A stretch of 50,267 bases of DNA from Patescibacteria group bacterium (GTDB lineage: Bacteria > Patescibacteriota > Patescibacteriia > Magasanikbacterales > UBA922): positions 1-50,267 of the forward strand of contig JAHJIX010000011.1 of assembly GCA_018823045.1 (NCBI GenBank). Reading direction: 5' to 3'. The translations under genes and the position numbers were made by a program. Positions within the stretch are counted from its first letter, which is position 1; each line of letters starts with the position of its first letter. This document shows, piece by piece, positions 34,651 through 41,783 of this stretch. Under the pieces are notes generated by a model. It was not told where the DNA came from. It did no database searches and saw nothing but the letters and a program-made list of their open reading frames with translations.

Positions 34651-34997
34651 ATATACACACATTGAGAATCATCTCAAATTATTTTTTCTTTTAAAGATCA
34701 GTACCTGTTCCCTATTACTTGTTACAAGTTATACGATACAGGTTACACGTTTAGTCGTAATACCGACTGTTCCTGCTCCCATCTCTTCTTGCGAATTAAT
34801 GAGGGCGGAACGCACTCGGTACTATCCATGTCTCACAACATGTATAGGAAGCTCGCGAGTGGGAAGCTTCGATCTTTCGATCAAATCTATCCACAATCTC
34901 CAGCTTCTCTCTCAGTTTCCTGAGAGCGATGTACTCACATTGCCGGAAGAAATCTCTCTCCTTCCTTTACTCGGGCAATATGGGTAAGCATCTAAGT

Positions 34998-35030
34998 GAT
35001 ATAAGTGTATAAAACACAAACGCATTGTCA
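34998..35030 (-). repeat. 5' motif, copy in region H
   Basis: On minus: TGACAATGCGTTTGTG-TTTTATACACTTATATCA. GTGT/ACAC hairpin. Pairs with the copy at 40031-40063, which has almost the same bases. Confidence 0.65.
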
Positions 35031-35264
35031 GTTATCTGCTATGATATCTTTTTCTTCCGCTCATCCCCCGACAAGTTATGTTGGCCTCAGAATGAAAAAA
35101 CACTCCTTTGAGGGAGCGCGCTATAGTGACTGGCATACAGAGATACTCTCTATATACTAGCCCTATCTCGCTCTCTCTTTCGATCTAGGTTGCTTGATTT
35201 GTAAGGTTACTTGTCTTGATTGACTTGTGGCTGTTTTTCTTGCCCTTTGTCATCATGACGTCAT

Positions 35265-35293
35265 ACTATAATACAAAATAGAGAAAATGTCAA
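35265..35293 (-). promoter_or_regulatory. consensus promoter of region H and the DHH gene
   Basis: TTGACA, 17 bases, TATAGT reading leftwards; transcript start expected near 35258. Confidence 0.85.
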
Positions 35294-35360
35294 GACCTCG
35301 TTGTTTATGTTGTCTTTTTAAAATATAATTTAGCTTATTTTAGCTAAATTTATGTATAGT

Positions 35361-35460
35361 AAATATGTCCAGTGCCTACTAGACATATTTAAGTTAGAGA
35401 ACAAAAAAAGCCCTAAAATAAGGCAAAAAATACGTTCTGTTCTACTGAACTCGTTATGAA
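35361..35460. repeat. motif Y upstream of the region H promoter
   Basis: Hairpin AAATATGTC / GACATATTT (9 bp), then GCC-CTAAAATAA-GGC. Resembles 40165-40250 over about 90 bases, at a similar distance (57-68 bases) upstream of a matching promoter. The interval 35294-35605 otherwise holds nothing recognised. Confidence 0.55.
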
Positions 35461-35605
35461 CAAAATACAATTTCTTGGCTAATATAAGGTAAAAAATAGA
35501 TGTGGAAATCAAAAAACAATACTCCCCTGCCCCCAAAATATCTAAAAAAGAAGAAAAATCAAGGTATTTCTCCAAAAAATATTGATATCAACGAACAAAT
35601 AACCC

Positions 35606-35790
35606 CGTCATTGCGCCGCGTGCCGTTTATCGGTGAGCCATAGCGAAGCAATCCCCTCGCCAGCTCCATAGTCTGAAGAGCAACGGAAGCTGTGGAGCTT
35701 CTATGCTCTTGCACTATGGCTCCACAGCCCTAGCGGGACTATGGAGCCAGCTTATGAGGCTCCCTCCAGAGGCGGGCAAGCGCAATGACG
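35606..35790. repeat. 185-bp MITE-like palindrome
   Basis: Ends CGTCATTGCG / CGCAATGACG, inner inverted copies of GGCTCCATAGT and TGTGGAGC. Same ends as 24959-25072. No ORF. Confidence 0.7.
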
Positions 35791-35888
35791 TGATAAAAGA
35801 GCCAAAAAACACCCTTGTCAATAGAAAAAGAGCTTGACAAAGCAAAAAAATAAGCAAATTTTGCTTATTTTAGTGTAAAAATGAATGA

Positions 35889-35917
35889 TTGACAATTGCC
35901 CTATTTTATGCTATATT
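35889..35917 (+). promoter_or_regulatory. promoter of a candidate small RNA
   Basis: TTGACA, 17 bases, TATATT with an extended TGC before the -10 box. Confidence 0.8.
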
Positions 35918-35923
35918 ATATCT

Positions 35924-35985
35924 ATCAAGACGAAAAGGGTCCCTGATATTCAAATTATTTGGATGGATGGCCCCCTTTTTTATTT
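35924..35985 (+). ncRNA. candidate 60-base small RNA or attenuator
   Basis: A strong promoter is followed after only about 60 bases by AAAAGGG...CCCTTTTTTATTTT, an intrinsic terminator with TCC/GGA inside. A second terminator lies at 35999-36036. The TrmB-type gene further on has its own -10 box, so this RNA may be independent. Confidence 0.55.
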
Positions 35986-35998
35986 TACTTCAACAGAT

Positions 35999-36036
35999 AA
36001 AACATGTCTACACTCACTAAGACATGTTTTTTCTTT
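35999..36036 (+). terminator. strong plus-strand terminator
   Basis: AAACATGTCT / AGACATGTTT stem followed by TTTTCTTTT. Confidence 0.8.
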
Positions 36037-36038
36037 TA

Positions 36039-36047
36039 TGCTATAAT
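36039..36047 (+). promoter_or_regulatory. extended -10 promoter of the TrmB-type gene
   Basis: TGCTATAAT; no clear -35 box. The start codon is at 36080. Confidence 0.6.
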
Positions 36048-36079
36048 AAAGCAAATAACAACCCTCTAATACCTCTACT

Positions 36080-36859
36080 ATGCAAGAAACAATTATTACC
36101 AACCTCATGGAAGCAGGGCTTGACCCAAGTACTGCTGAAATTTATATGATGCTCATTGAACGTGGTGAAATGTCTCCAAAAAACATGTTCCCTCATACGG
36201 AACTCTCTCGTGCGACCGTGCATGATGCATTATCTGAACTCTTAGCCTATGATTTTGTAGAATACCGCAAAGAAGGCCGCCAAGCATATTATATGCCAGT
36301 CCACCCAAATAAACTTCATAATTTGATTGAAGACAAAAAACGAGAGACAAAACAGTTTGAGCAAAACATGCAAGAAACCATCCGCTCACTAAGCGGTACA
36401 TTTAACTTGAGCCAACACAAACCAGGGGTCCGATTTTTTGAAGGAAAAGAAGGATTGAGAGTAGCACTTGGAGATACATTAACATCCCAAGGAACGATCT
36501 ATGCATATATAGATGTTGATTCTGTGGTAGATAAAAATATTGATGAAATGAACCAAGCCTATGTCAAAAAAAGAAAAGAATTAGGCAAAGATAAACAACT
36601 ACTGATTAATAATAGTGCCAGTGCTCAGGAATACATGAAAAAACTTGGACCAAAAAATACAGATACGCGCATGTTACCCACATATATAGACGCTTTCCAT
36701 ACGAGTCTACAAATTTATGACAATAAAGTACTCTATGTAACCCTACGAAAAAAAAATATTATTTCTATTATTATAGAAGATAAAGATATTTATAAACTCC
36801 AAAAAGATTTATTTCACTTTCTGTGGGATATGTCAAAAGATTCAATGATCCAACATTAA
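36080..36859 (+). CDS. TrmB-family transcriptional regulator
   Basis: 259 residues. N-terminal winged helix (about 1-75): SLAEIYMMLIERGEMSPKNMF-like STAEIYMMLIERGE, then ELSRATVHDALSELLAYDFVEYRKEGRQAYYMPVHP, as in TrmB proteins. A coiled segment (about 85-110) and a C-terminal effector-like domain with FFEGKEGLRVALGDTL follow. The family often senses sugars in archaea and is widespread in Patescibacteria. It is transcribed towards the GNAT gene, overlapping its stop by four bases. Confidence 0.88.
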   Translation: MQETIITNLMEAGLDPSTAEIYMMLIERGEMSPKNMFPHTELSRATVHDALSELLAYDFVEYRKEGRQAYYMPVHPNKLHNLIEDKKRETKQFEQNMQETIRSLSGTFNLSQHKPGVRFFEGKEGLRVALGDTLTSQGTIYAYIDVDSVVDKNIDEMNQAYVKKRKELGKDKQLLINNSASAQEYMKKLGPKNTDTRMLPTYIDAFHTSLQIYDNKVLYVTLRKKNIISIIIEDKDIYKLQKDLFHFLWDMSKDSMIQH

Positions 36860-39294
36860 TTACTTTTTTCCTCAACCTGCTCAAAAACAAATACGCGTTG
36901 TTTCCCATCTGGATGATCAAAATACCGATGGACATCATACCCCTCTTTTGTGAGTCTTTCAACGGTATCAAGTGCAACCTGCCAATGATCTTCAGCAGAA
37001 AAAGCACGGACAATCAATCCTTTTGGATTATCATCTTGATCAATAAACGCAAGTAAATCTTCTTCTGTCATATAACGAGATATAGCGTCTGCATTCTGCT
37101 TCACATCAGCAACCATGGTATAAAACCATATATCCTTTTTTATTTCTTCAATCCCTGTAATTCTAAATCCAATATCTTCTACATACCTTATTCCCACAGA
37201 GATCGCTGGAGAAGCTGTAATATGAAAAGGAGACTCTTCTACAACTTTTGTGAGGGAACCCAACATCATTACTTCTCCAATTCCAGCACCCCGATAGTTA
37301 GAATTGACATTAAACCACTGACCATATAATTCATCTGGTTTTTCTGGTATTGGTGTAAAACCAAAAAAACCAAGAATATTATTTGCATATTCATTTTCAG
37401 TATCTACTTGAAGACCCTTTGCTTCAGAAAGATCTTCAATCCTCAATATAAAAAATTCTGTTTCTTTCTGAGAAAATGCACCTTCTAGCCCACGAACAAC
37501 TTCCTCAACAATTGCAGATTCTTGTGTAGACCAATTTTTAAATACAATTTCTTTCATTCTCTCTTGATCAATAGGTGAAATTTTTATTGCCCGCTCTCTA
37601 TTCAAAGATAAATTATTAACAACAGAAATATCTACACGCTCTGCTCCCTTAAACTTCTCCCGAAAAATAGCCGAAAAAGCCACAACTTCTCGATTTACCC
37701 CTTCTAATAATGTAATTAACTGAGCCATTTTTTCATCATCCCGCATCACAGTATGATATTTTTTTAGTAAACCGGTTGCTTTATTTAAAATACTGGTACT
37801 GATTCTCGTTGTGGATAATCCTTCTGCATAATTATGTTCAGTAAAAAAATCTTCTATATGAATATCTAATTCTTCTGCTGCCCGAATAATTTCACTAAAT
37901 TGATGAAAAACATCCTGGGCTATTTCTTTTTTTTCTCTTGCTTCAAAATACTTTGCCATAGAAATAATACGGCCAGAAGATTTCTCATCAGCTTCAGTCG
38001 CCAACAAACAACGTATTCCCTCTATCCCATATTTTTCTTTTAATTCTATTAAAACCTGAGCTTTATGTTGTGCTTCTTTACTCTCAAATTCTTCACCAAT
38101 AAATTGATACACCCAAAAGATTTCTCGGACACTTAAATTACCAATTAAATTTCGATAATGAATATGAAAATCTGGTAAATCTATTAAAAAACGATTTCTC
38201 TTTTCTTCTGGGTAACCCCCTTCATGCGAAAAAAGTAAATTATATCCTAAATTTTCATTTATCGTAGCTGTAATAGTCTCTCCATACCCACTTCTATCCA
38301 TCTGACGTGATTTGACTTGTATATAACCGATTGGGCCCAACCTCCCAAAAATACTAATTGTTTCTGCTGAATCTAATTGTTGCACATATATTGCATCCTT
38401 AGGGATATGTCCTTCTATAATAAAATGCTTATCTAATATATCAAAAGTATTTCCTTGTATTGAGACGGGTCCAACATCAACGTTTTTTAAAATCCAATCA
38501 TAAGTATCAGCTAATCCAACTTTTTTCTCAATTCTTGCTTTCTTTCTTTTTGCAAGGAGATATTGTGCTTGTTCTTCATCGACAAGTTCAAATATATCAC
38601 AGATTGCACGAGTAAATTTATATGGATATGGATGATCAATCCATGCATCTAAATCTGCTTTAAATCTATCTGGATCTATAAGAGATTGTAAAGACATAAC
38701 TTTCTGTGCATTTGTAAAGTTTGCTCGATTTGATGATGAATAAGATTCTTCATCTAAACGCCACTTTAAATCAGCATTATAAGGTGCATTATGCTCTGCA
38801 TATTGATGAGATCGATCATATTCACCATTATACGGAACTCCACCCCCAGCTGTGATTTTTTTCATTAATGCATTCCTGATATCTTCTGCTAAGATATTAA
38901 TAATAGCTGCTACAGACTCAACACCTGCTTCAAGTGATTTAAATACATACTTTTTTAACATTGTTAATAACTCCGCATAAACAATTTCATCAAATCCAAA
39001 TTGATCTTCTGTTCCTTCATTAATCCCTGCGTAAGGAATATCTTTACGCTCATCACCACGCAGTGGCAAATCAGATTCTTCTTTTCCTCGTATCTGATCA
39101 AGTAATCCATCATCTTCAATTAAAAAATGCAATTCATCTTCTATCAATTCATGATCTTTTAATTCTCGTAACATATCAATATATGCTTCTACGGTATCCG
39201 CTGATTCAAATCGTTTTTTCCAATAAAAAAAAGACTCATGTTCTTTATGAGTTTCTTCTTCACTACGGGGATATCTTCGCTCTGATCTATTCAT
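36856..39294 (-). CDS. large protein with C-terminal GNAT-like acetyltransferase domain
   Basis: 812 residues, AT-rich and acidic. Residues 1-560 are mostly helical with no recognised domain; VREIFWVYQFIGEEFE and LLATEADEKSSGRIISMAKYFEAREKKE stand out. Residues about 610-720 fit a GNAT fold: NILGFFGFTPIPEKPDELYG, then the acetyl-CoA loop YRGAGIGEVMM (about 667-677) and ASPAISVGIRYVEDIGFRITG. A last domain (about 745-805) resembles a short alpha/beta unit. Acetyl acceptor unknown. Convergent with the TrmB-type gene. Confidence 0.7.
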   Translation of the reverse strand: MNRSERRYPRSEEETHKEHESFFYWKKRFESADTVEAYIDMLRELKDHELIEDELHFLIEDDGLLDQIRGKEESDLPLRGDERKDIPYAGINEGTEDQFGFDEIVYAELLTMLKKYVFKSLEAGVESVAAIINILAEDIRNALMKKITAGGGVPYNGEYDRSHQYAEHNAPYNADLKWRLDEESYSSSNRANFTNAQKVMSLQSLIDPDRFKADLDAWIDHPYPYKFTRAICDIFELVDEEQAQYLLAKRKKARIEKKVGLADTYDWILKNVDVGPVSIQGNTFDILDKHFIIEGHIPKDAIYVQQLDSAETISIFGRLGPIGYIQVKSRQMDRSGYGETITATINENLGYNLLFSHEGGYPEEKRNRFLIDLPDFHIHYRNLIGNLSVREIFWVYQFIGEEFESKEAQHKAQVLIELKEKYGIEGIRCLLATEADEKSSGRIISMAKYFEAREKKEIAQDVFHQFSEIIRAAEELDIHIEDFFTEHNYAEGLSTTRISTSILNKATGLLKKYHTVMRDDEKMAQLITLLEGVNREVVAFSAIFREKFKGAERVDISVVNNLSLNRERAIKISPIDQERMKEIVFKNWSTQESAIVEEVVRGLEGAFSQKETEFFILRIEDLSEAKGLQVDTENEYANNILGFFGFTPIPEKPDELYGQWFNVNSNYRGAGIGEVMMLGSLTKVVEESPFHITASPAISVGIRYVEDIGFRITGIEEIKKDIWFYTMVADVKQNADAISRYMTEEDLLAFIDQDDNPKGLIVRAFSAEDHWQVALDTVERLTKEGYDVHRYFDHPDGKQRVFVFEQVEEKSN

Positions 39295-39335
39295 ATGAGT
39301 TATTATATCACAGATTGTCTCTTTTTTTATATATC

Positions 39336-39362
39336 AAAAGAGAAGGCGGTGCAGGCCTTCTC
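39336..39362 (-). terminator. terminator of region J
   Basis: GAGAAGGC-CTGCACC-GCCTTCTC then TTTTGATATAT on minus. Confidence 0.8.
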
Positions 39363-39515
39363 CGAGTGGTGATATATTGTTTCGTCTCTTTTAGCAGCGT
39401 CGCTACCATGGACAAGATATATCAACTCGCCCATTCCCCATGTGTACTCTTCAGCGGTAGCCTCCGAATACCACTCTAGCCAAGGGTATGGCATGCAGTT
39501 TGCTTCACAGCAATC

Positions 39516-39542
39516 CACTCCCGGTTTACTGCCGGTGCAGTG
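39516..39542 (-). repeat. CCGG motif, copy in region J
   Basis: On minus CACTGCACCGG-CAGTAAA-CCGGGAGTG: CACT/AGTG outside, CCGG/CCGG inside. Related copies at 31430-31453 (loop CATGT) and 30808-30832 (CCAG/CTGG). Confidence 0.65.
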
Positions 39543-39555
39543 AGCCAAGCAGAGG

Positions 39556-39750
39556 CTAGGCGGCTACTGACCGCCGCCGCTCAGATTGGAGTTCATCATA
39601 AACTCCAATGAGGATCCAGTGATCCCCAGAGCAACGGAGGCAATAGCAAGCAGCCTCAAAGCAGTGCTGGCAAAACCATGAATGGCTTTCCAGCGTGGCA
39701 CCCGCGCGAAAATACGCGCGGACAGCTTCTGCTTTCTGTCTACTTGACAT
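39556..39750 (-). CDS. small zinc-ribbon-like protein
   Basis: 64 residues from ATG 39750 (MSSRQKAEAVRAYFRAG). C27, C30, C37 and C40 give CX2CX6CX2C (FCQHCFEAACYCLRC), enough for one zinc site. The end is arginine-rich (SERRRSVAA). A hairpin GGCGGC/GCCGCC ends directly at the stop codon. A 96-residue frame from 39854 covers the same stretch without any motif, so the zinc frame is preferred. No family assigned. Confidence 0.5.
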   Translation of the reverse strand: MSSRQKAEAVRAYFRAGATLESHSWFCQHCFEAACYCLRCSGDHWILIGVYDELQSERRRSVAA

Positions 39751-39798
39751 GAAGATCTCTTTTCATGAAATCTCACCCCACTCCTTGCTCCCCTGATG

Positions 39799-39909
39799 CT
39801 ACCGTGCAATATCAGGGGTATTCGGAGTGGGGCCTTTCTTTTCTTGTGAAACAACTTGCTGGACTATCCAGTTACCCACCCCAACACATGCTACGGTGAC
39901 AAGTTGGAT
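39799..39909 (-). CDS. possible 36-residue membrane micro-protein starting at AUC
   Basis: After GGAGGAGGAAAA comes ATC (39907-39909) and an open frame QLVTVACVGVGNWIVQQVVSQ, then a polar tail ending PNTPDIAR and TAG. One short hydrophobic helix is visible. No ATG, GTG or TTG fits. The TAG lies in the loop of a two-part hairpin (CCCCACTCC/GGAGTGGGG outside, CCCCTGAT/ATCAGGGG inside), like other island ORFs. AUC starts are rare, so this stays tentative. Confidence 0.35.
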   Translation of the reverse strand: MQLVTVACVGVGNWIVQQVVSQEKKGPTPNTPDIAR

Positions 39910-39964
39910 TTTTCCTCCTCCACTTTCCTATATAAAAAATCTCTGCACAAAAAAGTAAAGAAAG

Positions 39965-40073
39965 AAAAAATGCTGATACTCGTCAAAAGGCTCTCTCTTC
40001 CCTTTAAGCAATATCAGCAATGCTTTTCTTGATACAAGTGTATAACACACAAACGCTATTGTCACTTTGACAA
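39965..40073 (-). ncRNA. candidate 110-base RNA with terminator (region J, 5' part)
   Basis: From the consensus promoter at 40080: hairpin TTGTCA-AAG-TGACAA, then the 5' motif (40031-40063), then TGCTGATA / TATCAGCA (39971-39978 with 40012-40019) enclosing GGGAAGAGAGAG, followed by TTTTTTCTTTCTTT on minus. This has the form of an sRNA or of a riboswitch-type attenuator for the small ORFs below. Confidence 0.6.
40031..40063 (-). repeat. 5' motif, copy in region J
   Basis: On minus TGACAATAGCGTTTGTGTG-TTATACACTTGTATCA; partner of 34998-35030. Confidence 0.65.
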
Positions 40074-40079
40074 CGTCGA

Positions 40080-40108
40080 AGTATAGCATAGAAAAATGAA
40101 TATGTCAA
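40080..40108 (-). promoter_or_regulatory. consensus promoter of region J
   Basis: TTGACA, 17 bases, TATACT reading leftwards. Confidence 0.85.
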
Positions 40109-40164
40109 GCTGCACAAATTCACAATTATGTTTATTGCCTACACTAAGCTAATTTATATCCTTA

Positions 40165-40250
40165 ATATATGTAAAGTGGTGATTAGACATATTTATGTCA
40201 AAACATAAAAAAATAACTAAAATAACACAAAAAACAGCTCTTTATATAAA
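40165..40250. repeat. motif Y upstream of the region J promoter
   Basis: ATATGT...ACATAT hairpin and AACTAAAATAA block; see 35361-35460. The rest of 40109-40371 holds nothing recognised. Confidence 0.5.
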
Positions 40251-40371
40251 AAACTGTTCTTTTAGGGGTATATGTGATGAAATACGTCTAGTTCACTAGA
40301 GGTATTTACATAAATGTGTACACTACTCAACACAACTACCTTGATTTTATTTCTTAGTTGACAAGTTACAT

Positions 40372-41367
40372 TTATTCCACCCAATCATCCTCTGCCTCAT
40401 ACACAGACGCAGGTGCATAGCGAAAATAAAAATTTCCTGGTCCCATCTGCTGATAGAGCCAATCAGCAACATCTTGCACATCTTCTAAATTTGCAGGGAT
40501 CAACTTTCTCTGCTGTAATTCTTTTACATATTGTTCTGCCACCTTTGCACCAATTTCTGCTGCTTTATCCAAATTAAGTGCTAACCAAAATACACGAATC
40601 CCATATTCCTCTATTGTTTGCTCAGCGTCATCATCTAATGTTAACTCCATACCACGACTGAGTGCCTCTGCATAAAATCGCAGCATCTTAGCAAGCATCT
40701 TTGGCCCAATTTGATCATGATATTGTTTATACTCATAATCACTTTGCCTTACTATCCCTCGAATAATATCTCGCAAACATGCATCCGTTGCTACAACATA
40801 CTCATCAGTCGCATACAGCTCATTCATTGTTAAATCTCGTGTATTAAGATATTCTCCAATATTTTCCAAGACTTCCACACCATCTCCTTGTTTAAAATCA
40901 TCTGGCATATACTCTTGAGCGAGTTCATTATCCATTCCAGGCTCTGGTTCATCTTCTGTCAAACGCACGATATCTATATCACGAGGTAATGATGTCGGAT
41001 CAATCCCTAAATTTCTCAGTAATAAAGAGCGAGCAGCTCCTCCTTTATATCCATACCCCTCTGGCAAGCGTTTCTCCATAAAATGCTCTGTCACAGGCAA
41101 ACGATAACTCCATTCATCTATCTGCTCTAATCCAACAAGATGTAATTCTTCTGCTGTCAGATCTGACAACTCTTTTTCTCGTGCAATATGCTCAATAATA
41201 GCTAAACGTTGTTCGCGTTTTACTGTCTCATCTACGGTCTCTTGTTCTGCCTTTTTTAGTAGTTCTACCGCCTCTGGGAACTCTTTTTGTGCATATTTAA
41301 GCAAAGAATCCTTAAAAGACCCTGCCTGAGGTGTCTTAATTTCTAGAGAAAACCTTTTTTTACTCAT
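40372..41367 (-). CDS. nucleotidyltransferase-fold protein (CCA-adding/PolA-head-like)
   Basis: 331 residues. Residues 105-135 read GYKGGAARSLLLRNLG...LPRDIDIV: the GG-x-x-R and D-x-D (D130, D132) of class II nucleotidyltransferases such as CCA-adding enzyme and poly(A) polymerase. The rest is helical, with EYLNTRDLTMNELYAT resembling the flexible loop and neck of that group (family: RDFT-NA). The HD domain and usual basic tRNA-binding tail are not seen. True CCA enzymes are longer, so the substrate is open. An extended -10 box lies at 41397-41402. Confidence 0.7.
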   Translation of the reverse strand: MSKKRFSLEIKTPQAGSFKDSLLKYAQKEFPEAVELLKKAEQETVDETVKREQRLAIIEHIAREKELSDLTAEELHLVGLEQIDEWSYRLPVTEHFMEKRLPEGYGYKGGAARSLLLRNLGIDPTSLPRDIDIVRLTEDEPEPGMDNELAQEYMPDDFKQGDGVEVLENIGEYLNTRDLTMNELYATDEYVVATDACLRDIIRGIVRQSDYEYKQYHDQIGPKMLAKMLRFYAEALSRGMELTLDDDAEQTIEEYGIRVFWLALNLDKAAEIGAKVAEQYVKELQQRKLIPANLEDVQDVADWLYQQMGPGNFYFRYAPASVYEAEDDWVE

Positions 41368-41396
41368 ATCAATAATATAAAAATATCTATATATGT

Positions 41397-41402
41397 ATTA
41401 TA
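41397..41402 (-). promoter_or_regulatory. extended -10 box before the nucleotidyltransferase gene
   Basis: TGCTATAAT reading leftwards, 30 bases before the start; -35 box unclear. Confidence 0.5.
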
Positions 41403-41573
41403 GCAAATATACCACTCATTTGCACAAAAACACAAAATACCCATTTTTATGCTTAAATAAGCCAAAAGAAGAAATTTGCGTTCAACGAGAAATCTTTGAC
41501 TGGTCTGTTTTGCCTAGTGGCAAACAGGGATAACCCATTTCGGGCCAGTACACCCAAAAAAAGGAGAAACCCT

Positions 41574-41783
41574 ATCACAGATAGGGCCTATCGCTCCGAG
41601 TTGAACCCCGACCAATTGGTCGGTGACATGCTCGACGAGCTCCTCCGTGAAGAGTGCCCAGGCGAGAACGTCTGGGTGCCGGGGATCATGAACGGGGCCA
41701 TGGGCGCAACTTTGCGTCTTATGGCCGCCGCTGATCTCCTCACGGAGGCCGCCAAAGAAAAGCTCGGCCTCAAAGAAGGCTGA
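41574..41783 (+). CDS. small GC-rich protein on plus strand, start uncertain
   Basis: About 69 residues. AAGGAG (41561-41566) is followed after seven bases by ATC (41574); TTG at 41601 and TTG 41496 are other in-frame options. The protein is acidic and helical: DQLVGDMLDELLREECPGENVWVPG, then AMGATLRLMAAADLLTEAAKEKLGLKEG. No family known. The end can fold CTCGGCC/GGCTGAG around the stop. It is the only GC-rich island ORF on plus and lies next to the rpoC end. Confidence 0.5.
   Translation: MTDRAYRSELNPDQLVGDMLDELLREECPGENVWVPGIMNGAMGATLRLMAAADLLTEAAKEKLGLKEG

Larger units (their letters stand above)
34386..35258 (-). ncRNA. about 870-base structured leader of the DHH gene (region H)
   Basis: From the consensus promoter to the DHH start there is no ORF, only pairing. 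Stems include CCTGGTTTG/CAAACCAGG-like at 34408-34424, GGGAGCTTCCC (34508-34520), TGAGAT/ATCTCA pairs, AAGCTTC/GAAGCTT (34850-34868), ATTGCC/GGCAAT (34940-34982), and CTCC/GGAG followed by a T-run on minus at 35094-35117, which may stop part of the RNA. The 5' motif shared with region J is at 34998-35030. A dispersed repeat (about 34597-34650) sits inside. Confidence 0.6.
39295..39555 (-). ncRNA. structured 3' region of the 64-residue ORF (region J, 3' part)
   Basis: On minus, 3' of the small zinc ORF. Holds the CCGG motif (39516-39542), TGCATGCCA/TGGCATGCA pairing near 39486-39495, and ends in a strong terminator at 39336-39362. Confidence 0.55.

Noticed and set aside
35330-35575. 81-codon minus frame upstream of the region H promoter
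   Set aside because: It overlaps motif Y and ends in AT-rich palindromes; the related region at 40.2 kb has no such frame.
39564-39854. 96-codon minus frame overlapping the small zinc ORF
   Set aside because: It starts inside the large hairpin near 39800, has no motif, and conflicts with the frame holding the CX2CX6CX2C pattern.
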